A DNA stretch of 64,000 nucleotides from an uncultured Methylophilaceae bacterium (GCA_905182075.1 CAJIZS010000001.1:620001-684000), one strand, 5' to 3'; shown: positions 30,237 through 42,636, numbered from the stretch's first letter. The notes: generated by a model from the letters alone, not told the origin. Numbers and translations: made by a program.

Positions 30237-31568
30237 ATGAAAGGAATGACTTTGAATTTATTAAAATTAACGTTTATTTTATGCTTGGTACCATTTTTTG
30301 CTCAAGCAGATAATGAAATACAAGAAATCACCCTCGATAATGGAATGAGAGTAATTGTAAAAGAAGATCATCGCTCACCTGTTGTGGTTTCAATGGTTTG
30401 GTATAGGGCGGGGAGTCTTGATGAGGTTAATGGAAAAACAGGCGTAGCACATGTTCTTGAGCATATGATGTTTAAGGGAACTAAAACGACAAAACCCGGG
30501 GAGTACTCAGAAATCGTCGCAGCTGCAGGCGGAAGAGAAAATGCTTTTACTGGTTTCCAGCGACTTAGAAGTTTAGAAAAATCAAAACTACCAGTTTCTA
30601 TGAATATGGAATCTGACAGAATGCAGAATCTAGTTATTACAGAGGCGGAATTTAAAAAAGAAATAAAAGTAGTAATGGAAGAGCGTCGATGGAGAACTGA
30701 TGATAAACCTAAAGCCCAAGTTAATGAATTGTTTAACTCCCTTATATTTAGAGTTCATCCCTATGGTAGACCGATAGTTGGATGGATGAATGATCTTGAG
30801 AATATGACATATGATGACGCAATTGAGTGGTACAAAATGTGGTACAGCCCTAGCAATGCCATTATGGTTGTTGCTGGTGATGTTGATACAAAAAAAGTTT
30901 TTTCTGAAGCAATAAAATATTTTGCCAAAATCCCCGCTTATAAAGTTGCTAATAGAAAGCCTCAGGCTGAGCCAGAACAAAATGGACCTAGAAGGGCTGT
31001 CTTAAAAGCACCGAGCAAGCTATCTTATATTCAAATGGGTTATCCAGCACCTACATTGGGTAAAGATGGAATAAAAAATAATAAAGAAGCTTTTGCGCTT
31101 GAGGTATTGGTTGGAATATTATCGGGGACAAGTTCATCTAGACTTAATCAAAATTTAGTAAGAAAAACTTCAAGTGCACTAAGTGTCGGTGCATCCTACA
31201 GTATGCTTTCGCGAGGAGGCCAAAGTACATTTGAAATGTATGGTACCCCTAGTAAAGGAGTCTCTGTCGTTGATTTAGAGCGTTACCTTAAGATTGAATT
31301 AAAAAAAATTGTTGATAACGGGGTGACTGACACTGAGTTAAATAGAGTAATAACGAGTGTTATTGCCGGCGAAGTTTACCAAAAAGACTCTGTTTTTGGC
31401 GCTGCTATGCAAATTGGCCAATTAGAAACAATGGGCTATTCTCATAAAATAGTCGATGATTACATTGGTAATATAAAAAATGTAACCTCTACAGATATTC
31501 AAGAAGTTATTAAAAAATATTTTCATGATGATGCTTTAACAGTAGTTATTTTAAAATCCTTAATCTAG
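30237..31568 (+). CDS. M16 zinc peptidase (active subunit)
   Basis: 443 residues with signal peptide (LLKLTFILCLVPFFAQA), zinc motif HVLEHMMFKG (inverted HxxEH) and distal Glu in VVMEERRWRTDD, then YSPSNAIMVVAGDV and the C-terminal M16 half. Periplasmic PqqL/processing-peptidase type. The region expected to read NAFTSRDYTAYFQ is NAFTGFQRL: about five residues shorter, probably a local sequence error. The extreme C-terminus may also be shifted. Confidence 0.9.
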   Translation: MKGMTLNLLKLTFILCLVPFFAQADNEIQEITLDNGMRVIVKEDHRSPVVVSMVWYRAGSLDEVNGKTGVAHVLEHMMFKGTKTTKPGEYSEIVAAAGGRENAFTGFQRLRSLEKSKLPVSMNMESDRMQNLVITEAEFKKEIKVVMEERRWRTDDKPKAQVNELFNSLIFRVHPYGRPIVGWMNDLENMTYDDAIEWYKMWYSPSNAIMVVAGDVDTKKVFSEAIKYFAKIPAYKVANRKPQAEPEQNGPRRAVLKAPSKLSYIQMGYPAPTLGKDGIKNNKEAFALEVLVGILSGTSSSRLNQNLVRKTSSALSVGASYSMLSRGGQSTFEMYGTPSKGVSVVDLERYLKIELKKIVDNGVTDTELNRVITSVIAGEVYQKDSVFGAAMQIGQLETMGYSHKIVDDYIGNIKNVTSTDIQEVIKKYFHDDALTVVILKSLI

Positions 31569-31598
31569 ATAAAAATAAAAAATTAAAAGGAAAGCCGC

Positions 31599-32876
31599 AT
31601 GCTCATTAAAACTATTTTAATCTCAGCACTAATATTATTTTCAAATATTATTTTTAGAATCAGAATCATTAAAATCAACCTGTTTATAATTATCTATTTT
31701 ATTGAAAATCATGATTTAGCCTTTGCGATACTGCTGGCAATTTGTGTGTATGGATATTTTGCACTGACCAACGAATATTTCGCCACACATCGCACAGGTT
31801 TCTTATGGTTATGGGATCGGGTGGAATTGACGAGGAAGATTTAGCTAATCAGTTTACAGATTTAGGCGCACAATTAAACAGCTCATTCAATCAAGATAAA
31901 AGTGGATTTAGTTTAAGGACCTTATCTGATAAAAAAAACGAAGCTATTGATTTATTAGCATTGGTTCTTCATAAACCAAATTTTGATAAAAAAACCATTG
32001 ACACAAAAAAAGAAAAGATATATTTCAATTAATACAAACAAATGTGATGCCGGCAACAATAGCTTCAAAAGCTTTTATGAAAGCTTTATATGGAGACCAT
32101 CCTTATGGATTATCAAGTTCCAAAAGAAGAACAAACAATTGAAAAAATTATAAAAAAAGATTTAGATAATTTCTATAAAAATAATTATTTATCGAATGAA
32201 TTATCAATTGTAATTGTTGGAGATATTTCTCAAAAAGAAGCTGAGGGTATCGGTCAAAAAATTAGCCTTGGTTTTACTGAGAATAAAATGGTTTCATCAA
32301 TTCCTTTAGTGAGGGATAAAAAAGGTGAAGAGATTAGAATAAACCATCCTGCTAAACAAGCACATTTATACTATGGTGCCCCAATTATTAAAAGAGGAGA
32401 CCCTGATTTTTTAAGCTTATACTTAGGAAATTATATTTTAGGTGGTGGAGGTTTTGTGTCCAGACTTACTCAAGTAATTAGAGAGGACAGAGGACTAGCA
32501 TATAGTGTCTATAGTTACTTTATGCCATACATCGAAGCTGGTCCTTTTCAAATCGGGGTTCAAACAAAAAAAAATCAAGTTAAATGGATATATGAATCTA
32601 ATGAAATCATTGATTGATTTTATTAAAAATGGGCCAACTTCTAGTGAATTAAAAAGGGCAAAAGATTTTATGATTGGTGGATTTCCACTTAAACTTGATA
32701 GCAATAAAAGCATTTTAGAATATGTAAGTATGATGGCCTTTTATAAATATCCATTAGATTATCTTGATACTTTTACAAAGAAAATTGACAAAATAACTGC
32801 TGAAGAAATTAAATCTGCTTTTCAAAGGCGTGTTGATATGAGTAAATTTTCTACAGTTATTGTTGGTAGTGAATAG
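31599..32876 (+). CDS. M16 peptidase-like partner subunit
   Basis: About 425 residues, second member of the M16 pair, without the zinc motif, as usual for this partner. Readable: GSGGIDEEDLANQFTDLGAQ, SGFSLRTLSD, IVIVGDISQKEAEGIG, YYGAPIIKRGDPDF, GGFVSRLTQVIREDRGLAYS, TSSELKRAKDFMIGG. Frame changes near 31680-31830 (the ENHDL region is scrambled), 32030, 32095 and 32600. Starts 30 bp after its partner. Confidence 0.85.
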
Positions 32877-33398
32877 TAATTACAAAAGCATAGTAAAAAT
32901 TATTGGTGGAAAATGGAAGAGGAAGAGTATTTCATTTCATGAAGCGAAAGGGTTAAGACCTACCTTAGGCAAAGTTAGAGAAACATTATTTAACTGGCTA
33001 GGGCAAGATTTAAACAATAAAGTATGCCTCGATTTGTTCGCAGGCACTGGTGCGCTTGGCTTTGAAGCCTTTATCTAGAAACGCATCTTCTTGCACCTTT
33101 ATTGAATCTAATAAATCTTCTTATTTAAAGCTCTTAGAAAATAAAAACAACTTAAATGCAGTTGGAGCTAAAATACTGGAAACTGATGGTTTAAAATTTT
33201 TAAAAAGTAATGATGAATTGTTTGATGTTATTTTTTGTGACCCACCTTTTGGAATGTTTGATTCTGTGGATTTAATTGATTTAGCAAGCCAACATCTGAC
33301 TAATGATGGATTAATTTATTTTGAGTCGACCTAGATTTCTGCTAAAATTTAAATATTTACAAGAACTAAATGCAACATACTTTTATTTAATAAAATAA
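32869..33398 (+). CDS. rsmD: 16S rRNA m2G966 methyltransferase
   Basis: SAM-dependent rRNA methyltransferase. IIGGKWKRKSISF, LRPTLGKVRETLFNWL, CLDLFAGTGALGFEA (SAM site) and VIFCDPPFG (catalytic DPPF/Y motif) are clear. I take the GTG at 32869, overlapping the M16 stop. Frame changes near 33070 and 33330; the tail then reads RPRFLLKFKYLQEL to TAA at 33396-33398. About 176 residues. Confidence 0.92.
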
Positions 33399-33412
33399 AA
33401 AGTATACTAATT

Positions 33413-33884
33413 ATGATTGCATTATATCCTGGAACATTTAGAAAATGAATTTAGATAATTCACGCTATTCGACACACGCTCTAAATTATTTGATCATTTA
33501 GTTGTAGGGGTTTCTAAAGATAACTTAAAAAATAATAAATATTCTCTTGAAGAAAGATTGCATATGCTATCTTTCCTTTCTAAAAGTTTACCCAACGTAA
33601 CATGTGAATCCTATAGTGGCTTAACAGTTGATTTTGCAAATAAAAAAAAGGCTGAAGTTATAGTCAGAGCTTGTCGAGATACTAACGATTTCAATTTTGA
33701 GGCTAGTTTATTTAGCATGAATAATAAAATTAATCCAAAAATAGAGTCAATAATAATGATTTCCTCAGATTCCACTAAAAGTATTTCATCTTCTAATATC
33801 ATGAGTATTCTTAATGCTGGCGGAGATGCATCTTCATTTCTATCTAATGAAGTTTACAATTATCTTAGAGGTCTTAATAAATAG
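33413..33884 (+). CDS. coaD: Phosphopantetheine adenylyltransferase
   Basis: Penultimate step of coenzyme A synthesis. MIALYPGTF and, further on, SKLFDHLVVGVS, YSLEERLHMLSFL, YSGLTVDFA and RDTNDFNFEASLFSMN are CoaD. The 13 codons between GTF and SKLF, which should hold the nucleotide-binding TNGH motif, are unreadable in any frame. Spacing is almost normal, so local errors are likelier than loss. About 157 residues; follows rsmD as in many betaproteobacteria. Confidence 0.88.
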
Positions 33885-33912
33885 CTTTGAAATTAATCAT
33901 TTTAGGATGTAT

Positions 33913-34304
33913 ATGAGAATACTTCATACAATGTTGAGAGTTAACGATTGGATATTTTAATTGATTTTTATTCAAATATGTTTATTAATTACCGTCATAA
34001 ACAAAAAGATTATCCAGAGGCTAAGTTTTCTTTAGCTTTTATTGGTTACGGAAATGAGAAAAATGACACTGTTATTGAACTCACTTATAATTGGGATAAA
34101 AAAGAATATAATCAGGGTGATGCCTTTGGCCACATTGCAATTGAGGTTGATGACGCATACCAAGCTTGCGAAGACCTAGAAGCTGGAGGTGCCAAAATCA
34201 TTAGTCCAGCTAAACCTATGAATGCTGGAACTCGAATACTTGCATTTATTGAAGATCCAGATGGATATGTCGTAGAACTTAATGAAAAACTTAACTTAAC
34301 TTAA
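33913..34304 (+). CDS. gloA: Lactoylglutathione lyase (glyoxalase I)
   Basis: Metal-dependent detoxification of methylglyoxal. Starts MRILHTMLRVND (metal His5), then one frameshift near 33948, then LIDFYSNM, FSLAFIGYG, VIELTYNWD (Glu), FGHIAIEVDD (His), EDPDGYVVELNE (Glu). About 130 residues, normal length. Confidence 0.93.
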
Positions 34305-34316
34305 AAAGGGATAAAA

Positions 34317-34480
34317 ATGAGTAATAAACCACAACTATATAAATTTGGTGACATTGAGCACCGTTTACACACTTTAGAGCCAGGACAAAGCTATATCAAG
34401 CCTTTTGTTACTAGTGCAGTTAGTGATACGATGTGCGGCGGTTTGAATTTTTTAAACCAAGTATCTGTGCCATCGGACTA
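34317..34480 (+). pseudogene. Cupin-like protein, 5' end only
   Basis: About 55 codons from ATG with a good upstream AAAAAGGG. LEPGQSYIKPFVTSAVSDTM and CGGLNFL look like the first strands of a small cupin (EutQ-like), but the family call is tentative. The similarity and the AT-rich composition end near 34475-34485, where the sequence changes abruptly to GC-rich dnaJ on the opposite strand. Cut by a junction and not by a natural stop. Confidence 0.45.
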
Positions 34481-35385
34481 TCTGACGGCCTGCTTGGCTG
34501 CCTGAAGGAATCTGTACGCGACCACGGCCACCATCGATGGTCGGCACCTCGATGCTGCCACCCAAGGCTGCGGTGCTCATTGATACAGGGACGCGGCAAA
34601 ACAGGCTTAGGCCATCACGCTCAAACAGTTTATGTTCGGATACTTCGATGAAGATGTATAGATCACCTGATGGTCCGCCACGCATGCCCGCTTCGCCTTC
34701 GCCTGATAGGCGAATACGTGTACCTGTTTCGACTCCAGCAGGGATATTTACAGAAAGTGAGCGGTCTTTCTCGACGCGGCCTGCGCCAGAACAAGACTTG
34801 CATGGGTTGTTAATAATCTGGCCCATGCCGGAGCACGTTGGGCAAGAGCGTTCAACAGTAAAGAACCCTTGCTGAGCACGCACTTTGCCCATGCCAGAAC
34901 ATGTTGAGCATGTAGATGGTTCAGCACCACCTTCAGCACCCGTACCTTCGCACCCGTCACAGGCGAGCGCAGTTGGAACATTGATGGTCTTTTAGCAGCT
35001 TTCTCGAGGGTTAGCTCCATGTTGTACCTTAAGTCAGCACCACGATAAACATTGGACCTATTATTTTGTCTTCCACCGCCGCCAAATATATCACCAAATA
35101 TATCACCAAAAGCATCGCCGCATCACCTGCACCTGCACCTGCACCACCCATACTTTGATCTATGCCAGCATGCCCATACTGATCGTATACAGATTTTTTT
35201 TGTGGGTCAGATAGGATATCGTAAGCTTTTTTGACTTCTTTAAAAGTTTCAGTTGATTCTGGATCACCGTTATTGCGATCGGGGTGATGCTTCATTGCAA
35301 GCTTCTTATAAGCTTTTTTAATTTCAGTATCAGAAGCTTCTCGAGGTAATTTTAAAGTATCGTAGTAATCTTTTTTATCGGCCAT
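34481..35385 (-). CDS. dnaJ: Chaperone DnaJ, mosaic and lacking its C-terminus
   Basis: Hsp40 partner of DnaK. The J domain ([31 protein letters not shown]) is AT-rich like its neighbours. From about 35035 downward the DNA is GC-rich (over half) and encodes the zinc fingers ([20 protein letters not shown]) and client domain ([34 protein letters not shown]) in an alphaproteobacterial style. It stops at SQAGRQ, about 70 residues short, at the junction with the cupin gene. Frame changes lie near 35100, 35040 and in the zinc-finger region. Confidence 0.85.
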
Positions 35386-35397
35386 AGGGTGTTTGGA

Positions 35398-35422
35398 GTA
35401 GAGGAAATTATCTTACCTCTAC
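35398..35422 (-). other. Inverted repeat between dnaK and dnaJ
   Basis: GTAGAGG and CCTCTAC form a perfect 7-bp stem with an 11-base loop in the 54-bp gap. No U-run follows, so it is not a standard terminator; it could moderate dnaJ expression or protect the dnaK mRNA end. Confidence 0.4.
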
Positions 35423-35439
35423 TTTATAATAATTATAAT

Positions 35440-37391
<1,952 letters not shown>

Positions 37392-37411
37392 TTTATTATT
37401 TTCTTTTTATT

Positions 37412-37912
37412 TTATTTTTTTTTCGAAACTGTTACTAGCGCAGGGCGCAGGACCCTATCATTTAACTTATATCCTTTCTGAATAACAGACAGTACTTGGT
37501 TGGCTGTTTTTTCAGATTCCACCATTGCCATTGCTTGATGAAAGTTTGGATCAAATACTTCATCTTGTGGATCGATTGGCTTAATATTAAATTTATCAAA
37601 AATACTTACAAGTTGTTTTAGAGTAAGCTCTACTCCATCCTTATAACTTTCTACTGTGGCAGTCTCTACCTCAATCGCAGCGTCTAAACTATCTTTTACT
37701 AGTAATATTTCTAAGCATATTTTTTCGATTGCATATTTTCTTGTTTTTTCAGTTTCCTCTAAAGATCTTTTACGTGCATTTTCTGCTTCTGCTTTTCCGT
37801 AAAGAACTGCCGCCTCTAGCTCTGCTATTTTTTCATTTTGCAAATTACTTTTTTCAATATCCTTTACGTCAATTTTGGACTTGCTAGTAGATTTAGTATT
37901 TTTTTTAACCAT
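37412..37912 (-). CDS. grpE: Nucleotide exchange factor GrpE
   Basis: 166-residue intact frame. Charged amino part, long coiled coil (ELEAAVLYGKAEAENARKRS), then the beta domain with FDPNFHQAMAMVES and VIQKGYKLNDRVLRPALVTV, the GrpE signature. First gene of grpE-dnaK-dnaJ, downstream of a sigma-32 promoter. Confidence 0.95.
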   Translation of the reverse strand: MVKKNTKSTSKSKIDVKDIEKSNLQNEKIAELEAAVLYGKAEAENARKRSLEETEKTRKYAIEKICLEILLVKDSLDAAIEVETATVESYKDGVELTLKQLVSIFDKFNIKPIDPQDEVFDPNFHQAMAMVESEKTANQVLSVIQKGYKLNDRVLRPALVTVSKKK

Positions 37913-37945
37913 TATGTAAATTATTAATTATTAAGTTAATTTCAT

Positions 37946-37973
37946 ATATGGTGTCGAAATTTTAAATTTCAAG
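37946..37973 (-). promoter_or_regulatory. Sigma-32 (RpoH) promoter for grpE-dnaK-dnaJ
   Basis: Minus strand: CTTGAAA (37973-37967), 13-bp spacer, CACCATAT (37953-37946). The E. coli heat-shock consensus is CTTGAAA, 11-16 bp, CCCCATNT. The -10 end lies 33 bp before the grpE ATG. rpoH itself is in this window. Confidence 0.72.
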
Positions 37974-38093
37974 CTCTAGATTTAATTTTTTTCATTTTAT
38001 TTTAGTTTTATCGTTAGTTAGTATTTCAAGTAGATTTGACTTAACTGTAATTTTTAATTGATAATGGTCAGCTAAACTTAACATTTAAATATT

Positions 38094-39908
38094 ATGAAAC
38101 AATCAATCATTGAAATAACAGAGAGAATAAAAGAGAAAAGCTATAAGACAAGGTCTGAGTATCTTAAGAAGCTTACCGTAATGAAAAATCGTGACCGTGG
38201 CACAGATAGGTTAGGTTGTGCAAATGTGGCTCATGCTATTGCGGCTCTCCCATCAGGTGATAAATTTAAGATAGTAGAGGAAAAAAAACCAAATTTAGCA
38301 GTTGTTACTGCCTACAATGATATGTTGTCAGCTCATAAGCCATATGAAGCTTATCCGCAAATAATAAGAGAAGCGCGCATGTATGGTGCAACAGCGCAAA
38401 TGGCTGGTGGTGTTCCAGCAATGTGTGACGGAGTTACTCAGGGCGAACCTGGTATGGAGTTAAGTCTTTTTTCAAGAGATAATATTGCGATGGGAGCGGC
38501 TATTGGGTTGCATCATACTTTTGATGGCATGTTAATGCTTAGGTATATGCGATAAAATAGTACCTGGATTACTTATTGGGGCATTACACTTTGGCCACCT
38601 TCCTACAGTATTTTCTCCTGCAGGACCCATGTCAACAGGTATTGACAATACATACAAAATCAAAGGTGAGGGAGAAGTATGCTCAAGGACTTAGTGGGGA
38701 GAGAGGAGCTATTAGCTCAGAATCTGCCAGCTTATCATGGTGAAGGAACATGTACATTTTATGGTACAGCAAATAGTAATCAAATGTTAATGGAAGCCAT
38801 GGGGCTTCACGTTCCTGGTGCCGCATTCATTCATCCGCATGAAGGGATAAGAAAAAGTATTACTGAAGAAGCTGTAAGACTAATTATTAATAATATTACG
38901 AAAGAAGAAACTATATCGATTGGCGAGCAAATAGACGAAAAAGTTATAGTTAACGCAATGGTGGCATTACTATCGACAGGTGGCTCAACCAATCACTTGA
39001 TTCACTGGGTTGCAATTGCAAGGGCAGCTGGAATCATTATTGATTGGACCGATTTTAATGATTTAGCTATGGAGGTACCACTTCTTGCAAGTGTATATCC
39101 TAATGGAAAAGCAGATGTTAATGAATTTCAAGAAGCTGGTGGGCCAGCCTTCGTTATAAGGGAATTAATAGGCGCTGGTTGTATGTATCCAGATGCAGTT
39201 ACAGTAAGTCACGGTGGTTTAATTGATTACACAAAAAAACCTGTATTAAAAAACAATGCTATTTATTGGTCTGACTTACCAGAGCAAAGTGGCGATGAAA
39301 CTGTTGTTCGAAAAGCAGATAATCCATTTAGTGAAACCGGAGGTCTGAAATTGTTAAAAGGAAATATTGGAAGGTCTGTTATTAAAATATCAGCAGTTCC
39401 ATTGGAAAAGCATATTATTGAGGCTCCTGCTCTAATTTTCAATAGCCAAGAAGAATTATTAATTGCTTTTGATGAAGGAAAGTTAGATCAAGATTTTATA
39501 GCTGTTGTAAGATTCCAAGGTCCAAAGGCAAATGGAATGCCCGAACTTCATAAATTGACTCCACCACTTTCAGTAATTCAAAGTAAGGGATATAAGGTTG
39601 CAATTGTGACGGACGGCAGAATGAGTGGAGCGTCAGGCAAAATACCAGCAGCCATTCATATGAGTCCCGAGGGTGCAGCTGGGGGGGATATCGCTAAAAT
39701 AAAGGCTGGAGATTTAATTAGAGTTGACGCAACTAATGGTACATTAGATGTATTAATCGATTCTAAAGTTTGGAAAGAAAGAAAAATAGAGGAAATGACT
39801 GACGCTCAAAAATCTCAAAATTCACAAGGTATAGGTAGGGATCTTTTCTCAAGTATGAGGAAAAATGTACTATCTGCAGAAGAGGGTGCAATCACTTGGG
39901 TTGGTTAA
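38094..39908 (+). CDS. edd: 6-phosphogluconate dehydratase
   Basis: Entner-Doudoroff dehydratase, an Fe-S enzyme of the IlvD/Edd family. [33 protein letters not shown] (cluster Cys), [20 protein letters not shown] (cluster Cys), [19 protein letters not shown]. About 605 residues, normal. Frame changes near 38550 and 38670. Starts 181 bp from the divergent grpE gene and is followed by eda. Confidence 0.95.
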
Positions 39909-39934
39909 AATAAATTAATATAATAAAGAGAAAA

Positions 39935-40518
39935 AATGAAACTAGACCTACAAGTAAGGATCCTTTGACCAGTGATTGTTTTAGCTAATATAGACTGCTG
40001 GCAGTTCCGCTCGCAGAAAGTCTATTAGCTGGGGGAATAAAAGTCTTGGAGGTTACCTTAAGATCTGAATGTGCATTAAAAGCTATTGAAGAAATATCAA
40101 AAAAAGTTTGTGCGTCTAGCCCAAGTACTTTGAGAACTCTTGCAGATGTTACTAATGCAAAGCTTGCTGGAAGTAAGTTTGCAGTTAGCCCTGGGTATAC
40201 ATCAGAAATGGGCGAAGCATGCTCTAAGATTAATCTTCCGTTGCTACCAGGAGTTTCAACAGGTAGCGAGGTAATGAAAGCCAATGGAGATGGTTTTTAT
40301 TTTTTAAAATTATTTCCTGCAATTGCCGTAGGCGGCATTAATTTATTAAAAGGATTTGCAGGTCCATTTGCTGATATTTCATTCTGCCCAACCGGAGGCA
40401 TTACATTAAAACCGCTAAAGATTTTTTAGCATTGTCAAATGTTCCTGTATGCGGTGGCACTTGGCTAACACCAAAAGAATTAATTAAGAAAAAAAATTGT
40501 GAAGAAGATCTTACATAA
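39935..40518 (+). CDS. eda: KDPG aldolase
   Basis: Splits 2-keto-3-deoxy-6-phosphogluconate to pyruvate and glyceraldehyde-3-phosphate. VPLAESLLAGGIKVLEVTLR (Glu), AVSPGYTSEMGE, LPLLPGVSTGSEVMKA, LKLFPA (Schiff-base Lys), FCPTGGI. Frame changes near 39962, 39998 and 40425; the segment near 40110-40140 that should contain GAGTV is scrambled. About 194 residues. With edd it gives a complete ED branch, used by many RuMP methylotrophs. Confidence 0.92.
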
Positions 40519-41200
40519 ATATTTAAAAAAGATTAAAAAAAATAAAAAGTATTTTTTATCAAAAAAAGACATAATTTTTCTTGAAGCATTAAAATCAGAT
40601 GGAATTCAAATTTCAAAAAAATACGATGATCTTTACAAAGTTAATCAATCTGAAATGCCAGCAGATATTCAGGCCGAAGCACTTGTTAAGTATCATGTGG
40701 AGTTAACTGGAATTTCTCGTAATATCAAATTTAAGTATTTTTTAAAAGAAATTATGTGTGAAGAAGTAACAAAGCAATCAATGAATAAATTAATTAACAG
40801 TTTAAATGATCAGGTAATACACTTACTTAATGATTGTGAAGTAACATCAGGTTTAACTGAACTAAAAAACAAAACCAATAATATTCCATGGATGGTTGCA
40901 TCGGGAGGTGACCAAGAGGAGATAAGATATTTGTTCAAAAAAAATAAAATAGATTTATTTTTTAGTGAGGGCATCTATGGAAGCCCAAGCTCAAAGCATG
41001 AGATTATAGAAAAAAAATTAAAGAATCATAACTTTCTTCCAGCATTATTTTTAGGCGATTCCTTGTATGATATTCAAACAGCAAAAAAATATGATTTAGA
41101 TTTTGTTTTTATATATGGGTGGACGGATCTAGAGGAGTGGGAAAAAGTTTGTGCCGATTATGGTTTAGATTATATTGAGAAAGTAAAAGATTTAATCTAA
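40499..41200 (+). CDS. HAD-superfamily hydrolase-like protein
   Basis: 233 residues from GTG at 40499, overlapping the eda end by 20 bp. HAD motif II (VASGGDQEE), motif III region (SPSSKHEII, Lys) and motif IV (LFLGDSLYDIQTA) are visible, with a helical cap including YHVELTGISRNIKFKYF. Motif I should be DxD; the aligned words read LKSDGI, with Lys at the nucleophile. The first 25 residues are Lys-rich and unmatched. It precedes, convergently, the heptose genes; substrate unknown, possibly a sugar phosphate. Confidence 0.7.
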   Translation: MKKILHKYLKKIKKNKKYFLSKKDIIFLEALKSDGIQISKKYDDLYKVNQSEMPADIQAEALVKYHVELTGISRNIKFKYFLKEIMCEEVTKQSMNKLINSLNDQVIHLLNDCEVTSGLTELKNKTNNIPWMVASGGDQEEIRYLFKKNKIDLFFSEGIYGSPSSKHEIIEKKLKNHNFLPALFLGDSLYDIQTAKKYDLDFVFIYGWTDLEEWEKVCADYGLDYIEKVKDLI

Positions 41201-41619
41201 CCTAATTTATTAATAATTTTAGTCGTACTTTTCCCTTTAACAACAGGTATTAAAATTACCTTTCCATTCCATTCTTGAATTTCAATTGCACCAACGACAT
41301 TTTTTTTACTGTAGTCATCACCCTTCATTAAAATATCAGGTTTTATTAATTTTATGAGTTTGATGGGCGTAGATTCATTAAATAAAATAACCGCATCAAT
41401 TGATTCTAGAGCACAGAGAACTCTAGCTCTATCCGCCTCACTTACAATAGGTCTATTTTTGCCTTTTATAGTTTTAATGGAGGAGTCTGAATTCAGACCT
41501 AATATCAAATAATCAACCTGAGATTTTGCCTTCTCTAGGTAAGTTACATGACCTGAATGCAATATATCAAAGCAACCATTTGTAAATACTAATTTTCTTA
41601 TTTTTATTTTTTAATTCAT
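41197..41619 (-). CDS. hldC: Heptose-phosphate adenylyltransferase (HldC-like)
   Basis: Nucleotidyltransferase of ADP-heptose synthesis for LPS. FTNGCFDILHSGHVTYLEKA (HxGH motif), LGLNSDSSIKTIKGKNRP, LMKGDDYS. About 138 residues: separate from the kinase, unlike the fused HldE of E. coli. The likely ATG at 41619 (TAATG overlap with the kinase stop) is followed at once by an in-frame TAA within an A-run, most likely a homopolymer error. Confidence 0.85.
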
Positions 41620-42634
41620 TAGATTAGATTTAATAAAACACTTTTTAAAATAATTTTATTTTCTTGGCCTCGTTTTTGACTTTGAAGTTCTTCAAGTAAT
41701 TCAGTATTTTTAATGGGAGGTGGCCAACTTCCAAATCTTCTTCACCGCTGAGAAGCTTGCATCAACTGAGACTCCCGCAACTATACTTGCTGCTAGTGTT
41801 GATATTACTGTATCTCCAGCACCCGATACATCAAAAACTTGCCTGGATGATGAGGTTGGATAATTAATCGCTTTATTACTATTTACGTATTTTATTCCAA
41901 AGTCGCCCATTGTCATCGCAATAAATTCAAATTCATATTTTTTTACTATTTTTTTTAGTGAATATTCAAGCAATTCTTCATCCTTATTATGAATATTTGA
42001 TAGCAAAAATGCTTCTTTTTTGTTTGGAGTAATAGCGGTAGCACCTCGGTACTTTTCGAGATCTTTACCTTTTGGATCTACTAGAACAGGAATTTTTTTT
42101 CTAGTAGCAGTTTGTATTATTTTGTGAAGAATAGGTTTTGTTAATAAACCTTTTTCATAGTCTGAGATAACCACTACACTTGGATTTTTTTTAAGTAAGG
42201 TTAATATTTTTTTTAATTCGATGTTACTTATTCCTAATGAAGGCTCTTCATCATCGATTCTAACAACTTGTTGCTGCCCACTCATAATCCTAGTTTTTGT
42301 GGTCGTTGGCCTTTTAGTTTTAATTAAAAATTTTTTAGAGATTAATTTTTCTTTAACCATATCTACTGCGATTTTTGCCAGAAATATCATTACTAATTTC
42401 ACCAACTAAAATTGGTTTGATCCCGAGCCCTTGAAGATTAAGGGCAACATTACCTGCGCCGCCAATTCTTTCAATTTGTGAGGTCTTCTTTAATATGGGA
42501 ACTGGGGCTTCAGGAGAAATTCTATCAACATTACCAAAAATATATTGGTCAAGCATGATATCCCCAACAACTAAACACCATTTATTTTTAGCATTAAAAT
42601 TATTAGTAACTACATTAATGAGATTATCTTTCAA
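41619..42634 (-). CDS. hldA: Heptose-7-phosphate kinase (HldA-like)
   Basis: PfkB-family kinase. VVGDIMLDQYIFGNVDRISP, PVPILKKTSQIERIGGAGNV, VVISDYEKGLL, LVDPKGKDLEKYRGATAITP (typical of HldE domain 1), FDVSGAGDTV (anion hole and catalytic Asp). Start TTG at 42634, two bases after the hldD stop. Frame changes near 42365 and 41730; the tail reads IKNTELLEELQSQK to TAA at 41619-41621. About 338 residues. Confidence 0.88.
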
Positions 42635-42636
42635 TT

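Noticed and set aside
31680-31830. Slightly GC-richer, unreadable part of the second M16 gene as another foreign patch
   Set aside because: Short matches to the M16 amino end (NENI/THRTG-like words) persist through it, so clustered errors explain it better.
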